This document shows positions 53,187 to 62,365 of a stretch of 64,000 nt of DNA, piece by piece. Source of the stretch: Desulfolutivibrio sulfoxidireducens (GTDB taxonomy: Bacteria > Desulfobacterota > Desulfovibrionia > Desulfovibrionales > Desulfovibrionaceae). Each line of letters opens with the position of its first letter. Within the stretch, counting starts at the first letter, position 1. The translations under genes and the position numbers were made by a program. Below the pieces are notes generated by a model that ran no database searches, was not told the DNA's origin, and was given only the letters and a program-made list of their open reading frames with translations. Location: the NCBI RefSeq assembly GCF_013376475.1, contig NZ_CP045508.1:2392001-2456000 (forward strand). Direction: 5' to 3'.

Positions 53187-53765
53187 TTATCCCTTGCTGG
53201 TCAATGCCATCTTCAAATCCATATCACCCAAGGAGAACACCGGATGCGAAAAAACTATACATTTTCACAATATTGTTTCAACTACATAAAATGACACCAT
53301 GTCATTTTCCGCCATCATCTTTTCAATAAAACCAAATCATACCACACTTATCATCTGATGTATCAAATAATCATAAAAAGAAAAAAATCACAATGCCAAA
53401 AACAACCTGAGCCGACCTGAACCATTCGATATCTGTGGGCACACTACCTGCTTGTGCAAAAAATTCGCATCTTGCACATCCATCCTGCCGCTCTTCCACA
53501 CAAAAGTGAAGGTTCCAAACGAGGCCTGTAGAAAAAGCCCATGCGGATGTCTTTCCCGGTCAGAGCCGGACTCCTTGGCCTCATGGCAGCCAGGTCTCGA
53601 TTCTTCCAGACATGCGGCAGAAAACATCTCTTCTCCCAATGCCCGGCTTCGCCGAACCACCCCTCCAATTCCGGCAGCCTCCGCCGAACACCGACGCCCC
53701 CCGAGAGCCCCAGGCCGCCTTTCCCCCCTCGCCAATCCCCCGCAAACGCGGTACATCGCCTCCCC
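53187..53765. other. intergenic region between divergent kinase and thiL
   Basis: About 580 bases. The left part (53187-53400) is AT-rich and probably holds the kinase promoter; the right part is GC-rich with several open frames that look like shadows. No motif is strong enough to name. Confidence 0.4.
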
Positions 53766-54746
53766 ATGAGCCGCATCGCCTCGGAAGACGCCTTCCTACG
53801 CCTCATCGACCGTCACTTCCCGCGCCGCCATCCGGCCGTGCCCCTGCATCGCGGCGACGACGCGGCCGTTTTGGACCTGCCGGGCCGGATCTGCCTCACC
53901 ACGGACCTGTTCCTGGAGGACGCCCACTTCCGGCGCGCCTATTTCACGCCCGAGGACATCGGCTACAAGGCCCTGGCCGTAAACTTAAGCGACGTGGCGG
54001 CCATGGGCGCGAGGCCCCTGGGCTTTTCCCTGGTCATCACCTCCCCGGCCGACGCCGGCGAGGATTTCTGGGACGGCGTGTTTCGCGGCATGGCCGCATT
54101 GGCCGATTCCCTGGACACGCCCCTTGTCGGCGGCGACCTGAACCGGGGTCCCTCGGTGGCCCTGGCGGTCACTGCCTGGGGCGGGCCGGGGCCGTCGGGG
54201 CGGTTTCTCACGCGCGGACAGGGCCGGCCCGGAGACGTCCTTTTCGTCGTGGGCGAACTGGGGCTTGCCGCCGTGGGCCTGGCCGTCCTTGAGGCCTCGG
54301 GACGGACCGCCGTTGCGGCATGGCCGGCCGCCACCGCCGCCCACCTGCGCCCGGCCGCGCGCGTGGAGGCGGGTCTGGCCCTGGCCGAGGTCCCGGGCGT
54401 GCGCGGGGCCATGGACGTCTCGGACGGTCTGGCCGCCGACCTGCCCCGCTTCCTGGCCCCGCAAACCGGCGCGGACATCCGCCTGGCCCCCGCCCGGCCG
54501 CATGCCGAGGTGATCGCCCACGCCGCGACACACGGCCTGGACCCGGCCGAGGCCGCCTTTTTGGGCGGCGAGGACTACGCGCTTTTGGGCGTCGCGGCCC
54601 CCGAGGCCCTGCCGGAGGTGCTGCGGGCCGTACCCGAGGCCTATCCCGTCGGCACGGTCACGGCCGGGCCGGGCATCACCGTCAACGGCCGGCCGGCCAG
54701 CCGGCGCGGTTTCGACCATTTCGAGTCCCGCCCATGCTGCACTTGA
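53766..54746 (+). CDS. thiL: thiamine-monophosphate kinase
   Basis: About 326 residues of the PurM/ThiL fold: RGDDAAVLDLPGRICLTTDLFLEDAHF with the Mg/ATP-binding Asp residues, YKALAVNLSDVAAMGARPLGF, GGDLNRGP, and MDVSDGLAADL near residue 220. It phosphorylates TMP to TPP. The start at 53766 fits family length; the longer frame upstream is rejected. The C-terminal end lies inside a 110-bp tandem duplication shared with the start of the next gene. Confidence 0.9.
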   Translation: MSRIASEDAFLRLIDRHFPRRHPAVPLHRGDDAAVLDLPGRICLTTDLFLEDAHFRRAYFTPEDIGYKALAVNLSDVAAMGARPLGFSLVITSPADAGEDFWDGVFRGMAALADSLDTPLVGGDLNRGPSVALAVTAWGGPGPSGRFLTRGQGRPGDVLFVVGELGLAAVGLAVLEASGRTAVAAWPAATAAHLRPAARVEAGLALAEVPGVRGAMDVSDGLAADLPRFLAPQTGADIRLAPARPHAEVIAHAATHGLDPAEAAFLGGEDYALLGVAAPEALPEVLRAVPEAYPVGTVTAGPGITVNGRPASRRGFDHFESRPCCT

Positions 54747-54910
54747 TCCTTGGCGCGGCCCGCAGCACCCCCTCGGCGGTTGTCGCGAAACATGCCCACC
54801 GGCCGGCCGCCCGGCGCGGGTTTGACCATTCCGAGTCCCGCCCATGCTGCAATTGATCCTTGGCGCGGCCTGCATCAGCTTTTCGGCCGTGTTCGTGAAA
54901 CTGGCCCACG
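54691..54910 (+). repeat. 110-bp tandem duplication across the thiL/EamA junction
   Basis: 54691-54800 and 54801-54910 are diverged copies with a period of exactly 110 bases (ATG of the transporter at 54844, its decayed counterpart at 54734). The first copy keeps the thiL end; the second keeps the transporter start. Before duplication the two genes would have overlapped by 13 bases. Confidence 0.85.
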
Positions 54911-55701
54911 TCTCGGCCCTGTCCGCCGCCTTCTACCGCATGGGCGTGGGCGGCCTCGGGCTTTTCGCGGCCCTGGCCCTGACCGGCCGGCTCGGGGCCG
55001 TGCGCGGCCGACTCCTGTGGCGGGCCTTGCCCTGCGCGGTCTTTTTCGCCGCCGACCTGTGGACCTGGCACGTAAGCATCAACATCGTGGGGCCGGGCAT
55101 GGGCACCCTGCTCGGCAACTTCCAGGTGTTCATGCTGGCCCTGGTCTCGGTGACGCTCTACAAACAGAAAACCGGGCCGGTCTTCTGGATTTCCATGGCC
55201 CTGGCCGTGATCGGCCTGTACGCCATGGTCGGGGTGGGCTTCGCGCAAAGGCCCCCGGACTACGGCCTGGGCGTCCTGTACGGCCTCTCGACCGCCTTTT
55301 TCTACGGCCTGTACATCCTAAGCCTGCAAAAGGCCGTCTCCGGCCTTGGGGCCAGCGATCCCCTGGCCATCACGGCCATGCTCTCCCTTGGCGCGGCGGC
55401 GCTCATCGGCTGCGGCATGGCGGCCATGGGCGACACCTTCGCCATCCCGGACACGGAATCGATCCTGGCGCTTCTGGCGTATGGCATCGTCTGCCAGGCC
55501 CTGGGCTCGCTTTTCATCACGCGCGGGCTGATGCTGGTCCGGGCCGCCCTGGCCGGGCTGATCCTTTTGCTCCAGCCGGTTTTGGCCTATGTCTGGGACA
55601 TCCTGTTTTTCGCCAAGCCCATGAGCGCGGCCGAGCTGTCCGGCGCGGCCCTGGCCCTGGTGGGCATCTATCTCGGGTCCACACGGAGGAAAAAGGCATG
55701 A
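54844..55701 (+). CDS. EamA/DMT-family transporter
   Basis: A 285-residue membrane protein with about ten hydrophobic helices and the double EamA repeat: QLILGAACISFSAVFVKLAHVSALSAAFYRMGVGGLGL in the first half, and YGLSTAFFYGLYILSLQKAV..., ALAGLILLLQPVLAYVWDILFFAKPMSAAELSGAALALVGIYLG in the second. Substrate unknown (family members export metabolites). It overlaps trmO by ATGA, so it is co-translated with it. Confidence 0.88.
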   Translation: MLQLILGAACISFSAVFVKLAHVSALSAAFYRMGVGGLGLFAALALTGRLGAVRGRLLWRALPCAVFFAADLWTWHVSINIVGPGMGTLLGNFQVFMLALVSVTLYKQKTGPVFWISMALAVIGLYAMVGVGFAQRPPDYGLGVLYGLSTAFFYGLYILSLQKAVSGLGASDPLAITAMLSLGAAALIGCGMAAMGDTFAIPDTESILALLAYGIVCQALGSLFITRGLMLVRAALAGLILLLQPVLAYVWDILFFAKPMSAAELSGAALALVGIYLGSTRRKKA

Positions 55702-56123
55702 TCGACAACACGCTTCGCTTCATCGGCACGGTCCGCTCCGAACTTCGCGACCGCAAGGACGCCCCCAGAAACGAGGCCGAGGGCGCGCCCCCGGCCACCA
55801 TCGTCATCGATCCGGCCTATCTGGAGGGCCTCGACGGGCTTCAAATCGGCCAGGAGATCATCGTCCTGACCTGGCTGCACCTCTCGGATCGCGACGTGCT
55901 CAAGGTCCATCCGCGCAACAACAAAAATATGCCCAAGCGCGGGGTGTTCACCACCCGCTCCCCGGCCCGGCCCAACCCCATCGGCTACCACCGGGTGCGC
56001 GTCACAGGCCTGGACGACGACGGCACGGTGCATGTGGACGCCCTGGAGGCCGTGGACGGCACCCCGGTCCTGGACATCAAGACCGGCGGACGCCCGACCA
56101 CGCCACCCGCCGCCAAAGCCTGA
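55698..56123 (+). CDS. trmO: TrmO/TsaA-type tRNA methyltransferase
   Basis: A 141-residue protein of the UPF0066 (YaeB/TsaA) family, which N6-methylates t6A37 of some tRNAs: FIGTVRSELRD at the start, IVLTWLHLSDRDVLKVHPRNN, RGVFTTRSPARPNPIGYHRVRV with the family signature RSPxRPNPIG, and ALEAVDGTPVLDIK. The start at 55698 overlaps the EamA stop. It is shorter than the E. coli protein, which has a C-terminal extension. Confidence 0.88.
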   Translation: MIDNTLRFIGTVRSELRDRKDAPRNEAEGAPPATIVIDPAYLEGLDGLQIGQEIIVLTWLHLSDRDVLKVHPRNNKNMPKRGVFTTRSPARPNPIGYHRVRVTGLDDDGTVHVDALEAVDGTPVLDIKTGGRPTTPPAAKA

Positions 56124-56263
56124 CGGAGGGCTCCGTAGCGTCTTTTGCGGCATAGCGACATGCGGACGGGGCGGCTTTTTTTTTGCCGCATTCCGGTACG
56201 TGCTTGCCGCGCCCCCGCGCATTGGTTAGAAACATTGGGAAAAATCGCACGAAAGGAGTCGTC

Positions 56264-56521
56264 ATGTCCAAGCAGGAGATCAAAAAGATCAACGGAGTGG
56301 TTTCCGCCTATTTCGCCCATACCGGCCACATCACCAAGGCCGAGGCCCAGGAATTAAGCGGTCTGGACGAAAGCCATTTCGCGGAAGTCTATGCCAAGGC
56401 CGCCAAGATCTTCGACAAGATCGAGGGCGACCCGAGCGCCAAGGTCAACAGGTTCCTGGACCACCTGGCCGCCGAGGTGGACGAGTACATGAAGAAAATC
56501 AGCGGGGTCGGCATCGCCTAG
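56264..56521 (+). CDS. small protein of unknown function
   Basis: An 85-residue soluble protein, helical by eye (KQEIKKINGVVSAYFAHTGHITKAEAQELSGLDESHFAEVYAKAAKIFDKI). GAAAGGAG six bases before the ATG at 56264 makes translation likely. No family recognised; no signal peptide or membrane segment. It stands alone between trmO and yihY. Confidence 0.65.
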   Translation: MSKQEIKKINGVVSAYFAHTGHITKAEAQELSGLDESHFAEVYAKAAKIFDKIEGDPSAKVNRFLDHLAAEVDEYMKKISGVGIA

Positions 56522-56769
56522 CGACGCGATCCGAAAAAACGACAGCCCGGTTTCCTGAAGGAAGCAGTTGCTTTTCTTTGCGTACGGTCCGCTGATCCAT
56601 CGGCATGGGTCTTGAGGGCACGACACGCGTTCGCTTCCCGGGGCGCGCCCCATTTTTCGCGGAGAAAGACCTGTGCCGCCTTCTGCGGGCCACGCCGCGA
56701 AACAGGCGCGCCCCGGACAACGTCCCGTCCGGGCGGGGCGCCCCGCCCGCGCGCCGAGGCGGTTTGTCC

Positions 56770-58107
56770 ATGTCACACTCCTCGCCGGCCCCCACCTCCC
56801 GGCCCCCGCTCCCCGGCCTTTCCCGCGCCGTCCGCGCGGCGGCGAAGGACCTCCCCGGGGCCGCCGCTTTCGTTTTGACGTCCTTTTTCCGGGACCGCTG
56901 CCTGATGCAGGCCTCGGCCCTGTCCTTTGCCACGGTGCTGTCCATCGTGCCCTTTCTGGCCGTGGCCTTCGCCGTGACCAAGGGCCTTGGCCTGTACGAC
57001 GCGCCCCAGGTGCGCTCCCTGCTGCTCGGGCTTGCCGCCGGCCAGGCCGAGGTGGCCGACGCGGTCCTGCAATACATCCAGAACACCAACGTCAAGGCCC
57101 TGGGCGTGGTGGGCACGGCCTTTCTGCTGGTGACGGCGGTGTCGCTGGTGGGGACCATCGAATCGGCGCTCAACGCCGTGTGGAAGGCCTCGACGGACCG
57201 GGGCTTCAGGCGACGCTTCGTCAACTACGTGACCCTGATCCTGGTCTGTCCGGTTTTTCTCTTCGCGGCCTTCGGGGCCACGGCGGGACTGCGGAACATG
57301 ACCCTGGTACGCTGGCTGCTGGAATTCACGTTGGTCAGCCGAGCCTATCTGCTTTTCCTGTCCCTTCTGCCCTATCTTATGATCTGGATGGCCTTTTTTC
57401 TGCTCTATATGTTTTTGCCGAACACCAGGGTCCGGTTTTCGAGCGCGGCCCTGTCCGCGATCCTCGCCGGCACCCTGTGGCAGATGACCCAGAAGCTGTA
57501 CATCGAATACCAAGCCGCGGCCACCGGGTACAACGCCGTCTACGGCAGCTTCGCCCAGATACCGCTTCTTTTCGTGTGGCTGTACGTCAGTTGGGTGATC
57601 GTGCTTGCCGGGGCCGAGGTGGGCCACGCCCTGCAACGCTACCGGGACATCCGGGACCAGGAACGCGACGCGGGACTAAGCCCGGCCGACCGCCGCACCC
57701 TGGGCCTTGCCCTGCTGGCGCTTCTGGCCAGGGACGCCGACGACCGTAGCCCGCCCACGTCCACGCCCGCCCTGGCCGACCGCCTGGACGCGCCGCGCCA
57801 GGGCGTTCAAAGGCTTCTGGCCGTTTTCGGGGCATCCGGCATCGCGGCCGGGGTCAGCGCCCCGAACGGAGAAACCGTCTGGCTTTTGTCCGCTCCTCCG
57901 GACAAAATCACCGTGGCCGAGGCCGTGGCCGCCATGGACCGGGCCCGTCCGAACGACGCCCCGGGTCCGCCCGAGTTTCTCACCCGAAACGCCCCCTTGG
58001 TCGAACGTCTGGCCGCCCTCTCGGAACAGGCCCGGGAAACCGCCACCCTGCGCGATCTGGCCCAGGGGGAAGGGGCCTGCGACCTCGCCCCGACAGCCCG
58101 GCCCTGA
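56770..58107 (+). CDS. YihY/UPF0761 family membrane protein
   Basis: About 445 residues with six transmembrane helices in the YihY (formerly RNase BN) domain: LMQASALSFATVLSIVPFLAVAFAV, GVVGTAFLLVTAVSLVGTIESALNAVWK, FVNYVTLILVCPVFLFAAFGATAG, LLFLSLLPYLMIWMAFFLLYMFLPN, AILAGTLWQMTQKLYIEYQ and IPLLFVWLYVSWVIVLAGAEVGHAL. The C-terminal 130 residues form a soluble winged-helix-like domain. The true function is unclear; RNase activity once ascribed to the family was withdrawn. The start at 56770 is chosen over 56605 because the upstream part is Arg/Pro-rich and atypical. Confidence 0.88.
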   Translation: MSHSSPAPTSRPPLPGLSRAVRAAAKDLPGAAAFVLTSFFRDRCLMQASALSFATVLSIVPFLAVAFAVTKGLGLYDAPQVRSLLLGLAAGQAEVADAVLQYIQNTNVKALGVVGTAFLLVTAVSLVGTIESALNAVWKASTDRGFRRRFVNYVTLILVCPVFLFAAFGATAGLRNMTLVRWLLEFTLVSRAYLLFLSLLPYLMIWMAFFLLYMFLPNTRVRFSSAALSAILAGTLWQMTQKLYIEYQAAATGYNAVYGSFAQIPLLFVWLYVSWVIVLAGAEVGHALQRYRDIRDQERDAGLSPADRRTLGLALLALLARDADDRSPPTSTPALADRLDAPRQGVQRLLAVFGASGIAAGVSAPNGETVWLLSAPPDKITVAEAVAAMDRARPNDAPGPPEFLTRNAPLVERLAALSEQARETATLRDLAQGEGACDLAPTARP

Positions 58108-58327
58108 TTTTTTCGGAAAAAATCGCCCCCTGGAGGCGTCGCCGTCCATCAACCATCCCGCCCCCCGAAACGGCGACCCGGCCCACAACCGCGTCTCCCC
58201 GGCCGGCACGGCCCGTCTTCCCCGCCCCTTGCTTTTCGGCCCCAAGTCCTTAATTGAAACCCCTCGTCACCACGCACACAAAACCCGCGACAGGGCCGCG
58301 CACGTCCCCCCGCCGCCGGAGAAACCC

Positions 58328-61081
58328 ATGTCTTTCTCGTCCGTGATCCATATCGAGGGCGCCCGCCATCACAATCTCAAGGACCTGACCCTGGACATCC
58401 CCCGGGACAAGCTGGTGGTCGTGTGCGGCCCGAGCGGCTCGGGCAAGTCCACCCTGGCCTTCGACATCGTCTACGCCGAGGGCCAGCGCCGCTATGTCGA
58501 GTCCCTTTCGGCCTACGCCCGGCAGTTTCTGCCCCAGCTCGACAAGCCCCAGGTGGACAAGATCGAGGGCCTGTCCCCGGCCATCTCCCTGGAGCAGCAG
58601 TCGGCCACCCGAAACCCCCGCTCCACTGTGGGCACCGTGACCGAGATCCACGATTTTCTGCGCGTGTTTTTCGCCCGCCTGGGCCGGCCCCACTGCCCGA
58701 ACTGCGGCCGGCCCATCCAGGCCCGCACCCTGGACGAGATCATCGCCGACCTCATGACCCTGCCCGAGGGCGCGAAACTCATCCTCATGGCCCCGCTGGT
58801 GGAACACCAGAAGGGCACCCAGGCCGACCGCCTGGCCAAACTCAAGGCCCAGGGGTTCGTGCGCGTCCGGGCGGACGGCAAAATCACGGGCCTGGACCCC
58901 CTGCCCGAGCTTGAAAAAAACAAGCGCCACACCCTGGATCTGGTGGTTGACCGGCTGGTGGCCAAGCCGGACATCCGCTCCCGGCTGGCCGACTCCGTGG
59001 AACTGGCCTTACGCCACGGCCAGGGCCGGCTGGTGGTCTCCGTGGTCGGCGAGAAGGCGGACCGGGTCTTTTCCACCCAAAGCTCGTGCCCGGACTGCGC
59101 CGTAAGCGTGCCCAAGCCCACGCCGCAGCTTTTCTCCTTCAACGCCCCCCAGGGCGCCTGTCCCGCCTGCGCCGGCATCGGTTCCGTGGAATACTACGAA
59201 CCGGCGCTTCTGGCCCCCAACAAGGGCCTGTCCCTGAGCCAGGGGGCCGTCTTGCCCTGGCGCGGCGAGCGGGTCCTGGCCCGCCACCGCCAGTCCCTGG
59301 AATTCGTGGGCGCACGTCACGGCTTCACCCTGGACACGCCCCTGTCGGACTTTTCCCCCGAGGCCCTCCAGGCCCTTTTTTTCGGCGACCCGGCCGCCTC
59401 CTACGAAGGCGTGGTCAACCTCCTGGAGCGCGGCCAGTCCCTGGGTCCCTTCTGGCACGACGAGCTGGCCCGCTACCGCCAGACCCGGCCCTGTCCGGCC
59501 TGCGGCGGGGCCAGGCTGCGCCCCGAATCCCTGGCGGTCCGGGTCGGGGACCTGAACATCCATGAATTCTGCAGCCTGCCCATCGAGCGGGCGCTTTCCT
59601 GGCTGGACGGCCTGACGTTTCCCGGGGCGGCCGCCGTGGTGGCCGGGCCGCTTTTAAAGGAACTCACCCACCGCCTGCGGTTTCTGGCCGGGGTCGGGCT
59701 TGACTACCTGTGCCTGGCCCGCAACATGGCCACCCTGTCCGGCGGCGAGGCCCAGCGCATCCGGCTGGCCGGACAGCTCGGCTCCGGCCTCGTGGGCGTG
59801 ACCTACGTGCTCGACGAGCCGAGCATCGGGCTGCACCCCCGGGACAACGCCCGGCTCCTTGAGACCCTGCGCAGCCTCCAGAGCCGGGGCAACACGGTGC
59901 TGGTGGTCGAGCACGACGAGGCCACCATCAAAAGCGCCGATCACGTGATCGAGCTTGGGCCCGGATCGGGCTGGCTCGGCGGCGAGATCGTCTACCAGGG
60001 CGACGTGGCCGGCATGATGGAGGACCCGACGTCCCTGACCGGCAAGTTTTTGCGCGGCGATCTGGTCATCGAGCGGCCGAAGACGCGCCGTACGCCCACG
60101 GGCCATCTGGCCCTGCGCGGGGTCCGGACCAACAACTTAAAAAACCTGGACTGCCGCATCCCCCTGGGCTGCCTGACCTGCGTCACGGGCGTGTCCGGCT
60201 CGGGCAAGAGTTCGCTTGTGGTGGATACCCTGTACAAGCACCTGGCCCTGGCCCGGGGCATCAAGGTGGAGGCCCCAGGCCAGATCGCCGGCATCGAGGG
60301 GGCGGGCGCCATCGAAAAGATCGTGGCCATCGACCAGACCCCCATCGGCCGCACCCCGCGCTCCAACCCGGCCACCTACACCAAGATCTTCGACGAGATC
60401 CGAAACATCTTCGCCGCGACCCAGGACGCCCGCAAGCGCGGCTACAAGCCCGGCCGGTTCAGCTTCAACGTCAGCGGCGGCCGGTGCCAGGCCTGCTTGG
60501 GCGACGGCCAGATACGGGTGGAGATGCATTTTCTGCCGGACATCTTCGTCACCTGCGAGGTCTGCGGCGGCCTGCGCTACAACCGGGAGACCCTGGAGGT
60601 GCGCTACAAGGGCAAAAACATCTCCGAGGTCCTGGATATGACCGTGCGCCAGGCCGGGGAGTTCTTCGAGAACTATCCGGCCCTTCGCCGCCGGCTGGAC
60701 GTGCTTTGCGAGGTGGGCCTCGAATATCTGCGGCTTGGGCAGCCGGCCACCACCCTGTCCGGAGGCGAGGCCCAGCGCATCAAGATTTCCCGGGAACTGG
60801 GCAAGCGCAGCCTGCCCGGGACCCTGTACATCCTGGACGAGCCGACCACGGGCCTGCACATGGTGGAGGTGGGCAAGCTCATCGCGGTGCTGCAAAAGCT
60901 GGTGGACCGGGGGGCCAGCGTGGTGGTCATCGAGCACAACACGGACGTGATCATGGCCGCGGACCATGTCATCGACCTGGGGCCGGGCGGCGGCGAGGCC
61001 GGGGGGCGCATCGTGTCCAGCGGCACCCCCGAGGAGATCATGGCCGATCCCGAGTCCGTCACCGGGCGGTTTTTGGTCTAG
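58328..61081 (+). CDS. uvrA: excinuclease ABC subunit A
   Basis: A 917-residue ABC ATPase that detects DNA damage with UvrB. Two nucleotide-binding domains: Walker [14 protein letters not shown] (residues about 35-47) and [11 protein letters not shown] (about 620-630), signatures [12 protein letters not shown] and [12 protein letters not shown], and the Walker [11 protein letters not shown] and [14 protein letters not shown]. Zinc-finger cysteines are present in [21 protein letters not shown] and [11 protein letters not shown]...CEVCGGLRY. The start at 58328 matches the conserved N-terminus ([14 protein letters not shown]); upstream open frame is not coding. It ends near a hairpin. Confidence 0.97.
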   Translation: MSFSSVIHIEGARHHNLKDLTLDIPRDKLVVVCGPSGSGKSTLAFDIVYAEGQRRYVESLSAYARQFLPQLDKPQVDKIEGLSPAISLEQQSATRNPRSTVGTVTEIHDFLRVFFARLGRPHCPNCGRPIQARTLDEIIADLMTLPEGAKLILMAPLVEHQKGTQADRLAKLKAQGFVRVRADGKITGLDPLPELEKNKRHTLDLVVDRLVAKPDIRSRLADSVELALRHGQGRLVVSVVGEKADRVFSTQSSCPDCAVSVPKPTPQLFSFNAPQGACPACAGIGSVEYYEPALLAPNKGLSLSQGAVLPWRGERVLARHRQSLEFVGARHGFTLDTPLSDFSPEALQALFFGDPAASYEGVVNLLERGQSLGPFWHDELARYRQTRPCPACGGARLRPESLAVRVGDLNIHEFCSLPIERALSWLDGLTFPGAAAVVAGPLLKELTHRLRFLAGVGLDYLCLARNMATLSGGEAQRIRLAGQLGSGLVGVTYVLDEPSIGLHPRDNARLLETLRSLQSRGNTVLVVEHDEATIKSADHVIELGPGSGWLGGEIVYQGDVAGMMEDPTSLTGKFLRGDLVIERPKTRRTPTGHLALRGVRTNNLKNLDCRIPLGCLTCVTGVSGSGKSSLVVDTLYKHLALARGIKVEAPGQIAGIEGAGAIEKIVAIDQTPIGRTPRSNPATYTKIFDEIRNIFAATQDARKRGYKPGRFSFNVSGGRCQACLGDGQIRVEMHFLPDIFVTCEVCGGLRYNRETLEVRYKGKNISEVLDMTVRQAGEFFENYPALRRRLDVLCEVGLEYLRLGQPATTLSGGEAQRIKISRELGKRSLPGTLYILDEPTTGLHMVEVGKLIAVLQKLVDRGASVVVIEHNTDVIMAADHVIDLGPGGGEAGGRIVSSGTPEEIMADPESVTGRFLV

Positions 61082-61162
61082 CCGCGCGGCGGCGCGGGTG
61101 GACGGCCGGAAGTCGGCGTGCGGAGGGGAGGAAATCGGGAGGTGGGGTGTGGTGGAATCCTC

Positions 61163-61183
61163 CGGAGGCCAAAGGGCTTCGCC
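61163..61183. terminator. hairpin after uvrA
   Basis: An 8-bp stem CCAAAGGG/CCCTTTGG with a CTTCG loop, in a context like the palindromes at 42225 and 45730. It lies about 80 bases after uvrA and may end it, though no T-run follows. Confidence 0.5.
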
Positions 61184-61287
61184 CTTTGGAATCCCGTAAC
61201 GGTCCACGTCCGGGCGTAGCGACTCAGGAATTGCCGGTTGTCGCGTCGCTACGGCGTCGCCATTCCTGACGAGCAACAATCGAGTAT

Positions 61288-62034
61288 CTACAGCCCTGCC
61301 GCCTTCAAAGCATCTTTAAATTCTAGTACATCTGCTTCAATTCCTTTCTCATTCTTATAATGCCTGTTGGGATCGTTCATCCAACGAAACACTGGATTTA
61401 ATATGAACAACGCAACACAAGAATGACCGCCTATTTTCACATTGGATATGACGCTGTCACCTTGAATACCTTGTATTCCTTTTCCCCTCCAACATTCCAA
61501 CTGAGATGAAACATAGGATAAAAAATCAGTTACTTTTGTCCCAATGGCGACAATTAATTTTGGTTGCTGAACAGATACTTGGAACTTAAAAAAATCTTGA
61601 CATTGTTTGACAAAATGTTGTTGTTTTTTAATTTCATTTTGAAATTTATTTTTTTTCTTATCGACATGCAGACCCATATACGCATTAGTAAAAAAAGTAT
61701 TTTGCAAATTTCCTTTTGCAAGATTATACACTTTTTGTAGCCCTTCCCAAAATGGATTCCCAACATTATAACATTTTATATCATTTGTTCTATTGTATTC
61801 CCTTTCGATTTCTTCACTCTTTTCTACAGAATCAAAAATCTCAGCTACGGCCATAATCCCCTGATAAGGAAATGGCGGCAAAACATCCGCAGATTCTTTC
61901 CATAGGCCATGCCCTCGTGGAAAGAATGCTATGGGAACGACTTGCTTTCCAACCCGCTCGACGACTCCCGCAGGGTACGCGGTCACCATCTCCTTGCTTT
62001 TCTCAAACAACGCAACCGACGGATGATCCCCCAT
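61288..62034 (-). CDS. uracil-DNA-glycosylase-like protein, tentative
   Basis: A 248-residue AT-rich gene. Weak likeness to the uracil-DNA glycosylase superfamily: FTNAYMGLHVDKKKN (N-A-x-x-G-L), PKLIVAIGTKVTDFLSYV (P-x-x-I-V-x-x-G) and a late SCVALFILNPVFRW. The classical active-site motifs are not certain, so the call is tentative. The start at 62034 has a strong GGGAGGGAGAG ribosome binding site. Because of a frameshift in the FecR-like gene upstream, one open frame of 732 codons (61288-63486) now covers both genes; this ribosome binding site and a terminator at 62286-62317 argue that they are separate genes. Confidence 0.5.
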   Translation of the reverse strand: MGDHPSVALFEKSKEMVTAYPAGVVERVGKQVVPIAFFPRGHGLWKESADVLPPFPYQGIMAVAEIFDSVEKSEEIEREYNRTNDIKCYNVGNPFWEGLQKVYNLAKGNLQNTFFTNAYMGLHVDKKKNKFQNEIKKQQHFVKQCQDFFKFQVSVQQPKLIVAIGTKVTDFLSYVSSQLECWRGKGIQGIQGDSVISNVKIGGHSCVALFILNPVFRWMNDPNRHYKNEKGIEADVLEFKDALKAAGL

Positions 62035-62163
62035 CTCTCCCTCCCTTGGGCTGGATGACGTCACGCACCGCGAAGCACACGCAAAGATGATTTGATAATT
62101 CGGTGTCATATTACAGGAAATAACAGAAAAAATCAAGAAAAGAATACGCGACACGCGTTGCGT

Positions 62164-62210
62164 TGCCGACATCGCGCACACAAACACTGTGTGATCGTTC
62201 CGGAAAACGG
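62164..62210. repeat. 47-bp direct repeat, copy 1
   Basis: Identical to 63916-63962 over 47 bases, with continued similarity on the right (GGGCATCGCCACCCCTGGCC). It sits downstream of the FecR-like gene; the other copy sits upstream of it. Confidence 0.85.
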
Positions 62211-62282
62211 ATGCCAGCTTCAGGGCATCGCCACCCCTGGCCGGCCGCGCCGCAACCATGCCCCGCTCCCGCCGGGCGCTCG

Positions 62283-62317
62283 AAAAACAAAGCGCCCCGG
62301 AACGGACGTCCCGGGGC
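62283..62317 (-). terminator. terminator of the FecR-like gene
   Basis: On the minus strand GCCCCGG and CCGGGGC form a stem with a 10-base loop followed by GCGCTTTGTTTTT. It lies about 50 bases after the unshifted stop codon at 62366. The rest of 62035-62365 holds no gene. Confidence 0.65.
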
Positions 62318-62365
62318 CGAGGACGGCCGTTGATCCCTCCAACGGCCGGGATGATCGGTCCGGGG

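Noticed and set aside
53388-53756. Small minus-strand gene between the kinase and thiL
   Set aside because: No ribosome binding site, Arg/Gly-rich composition and no recognisable motif.
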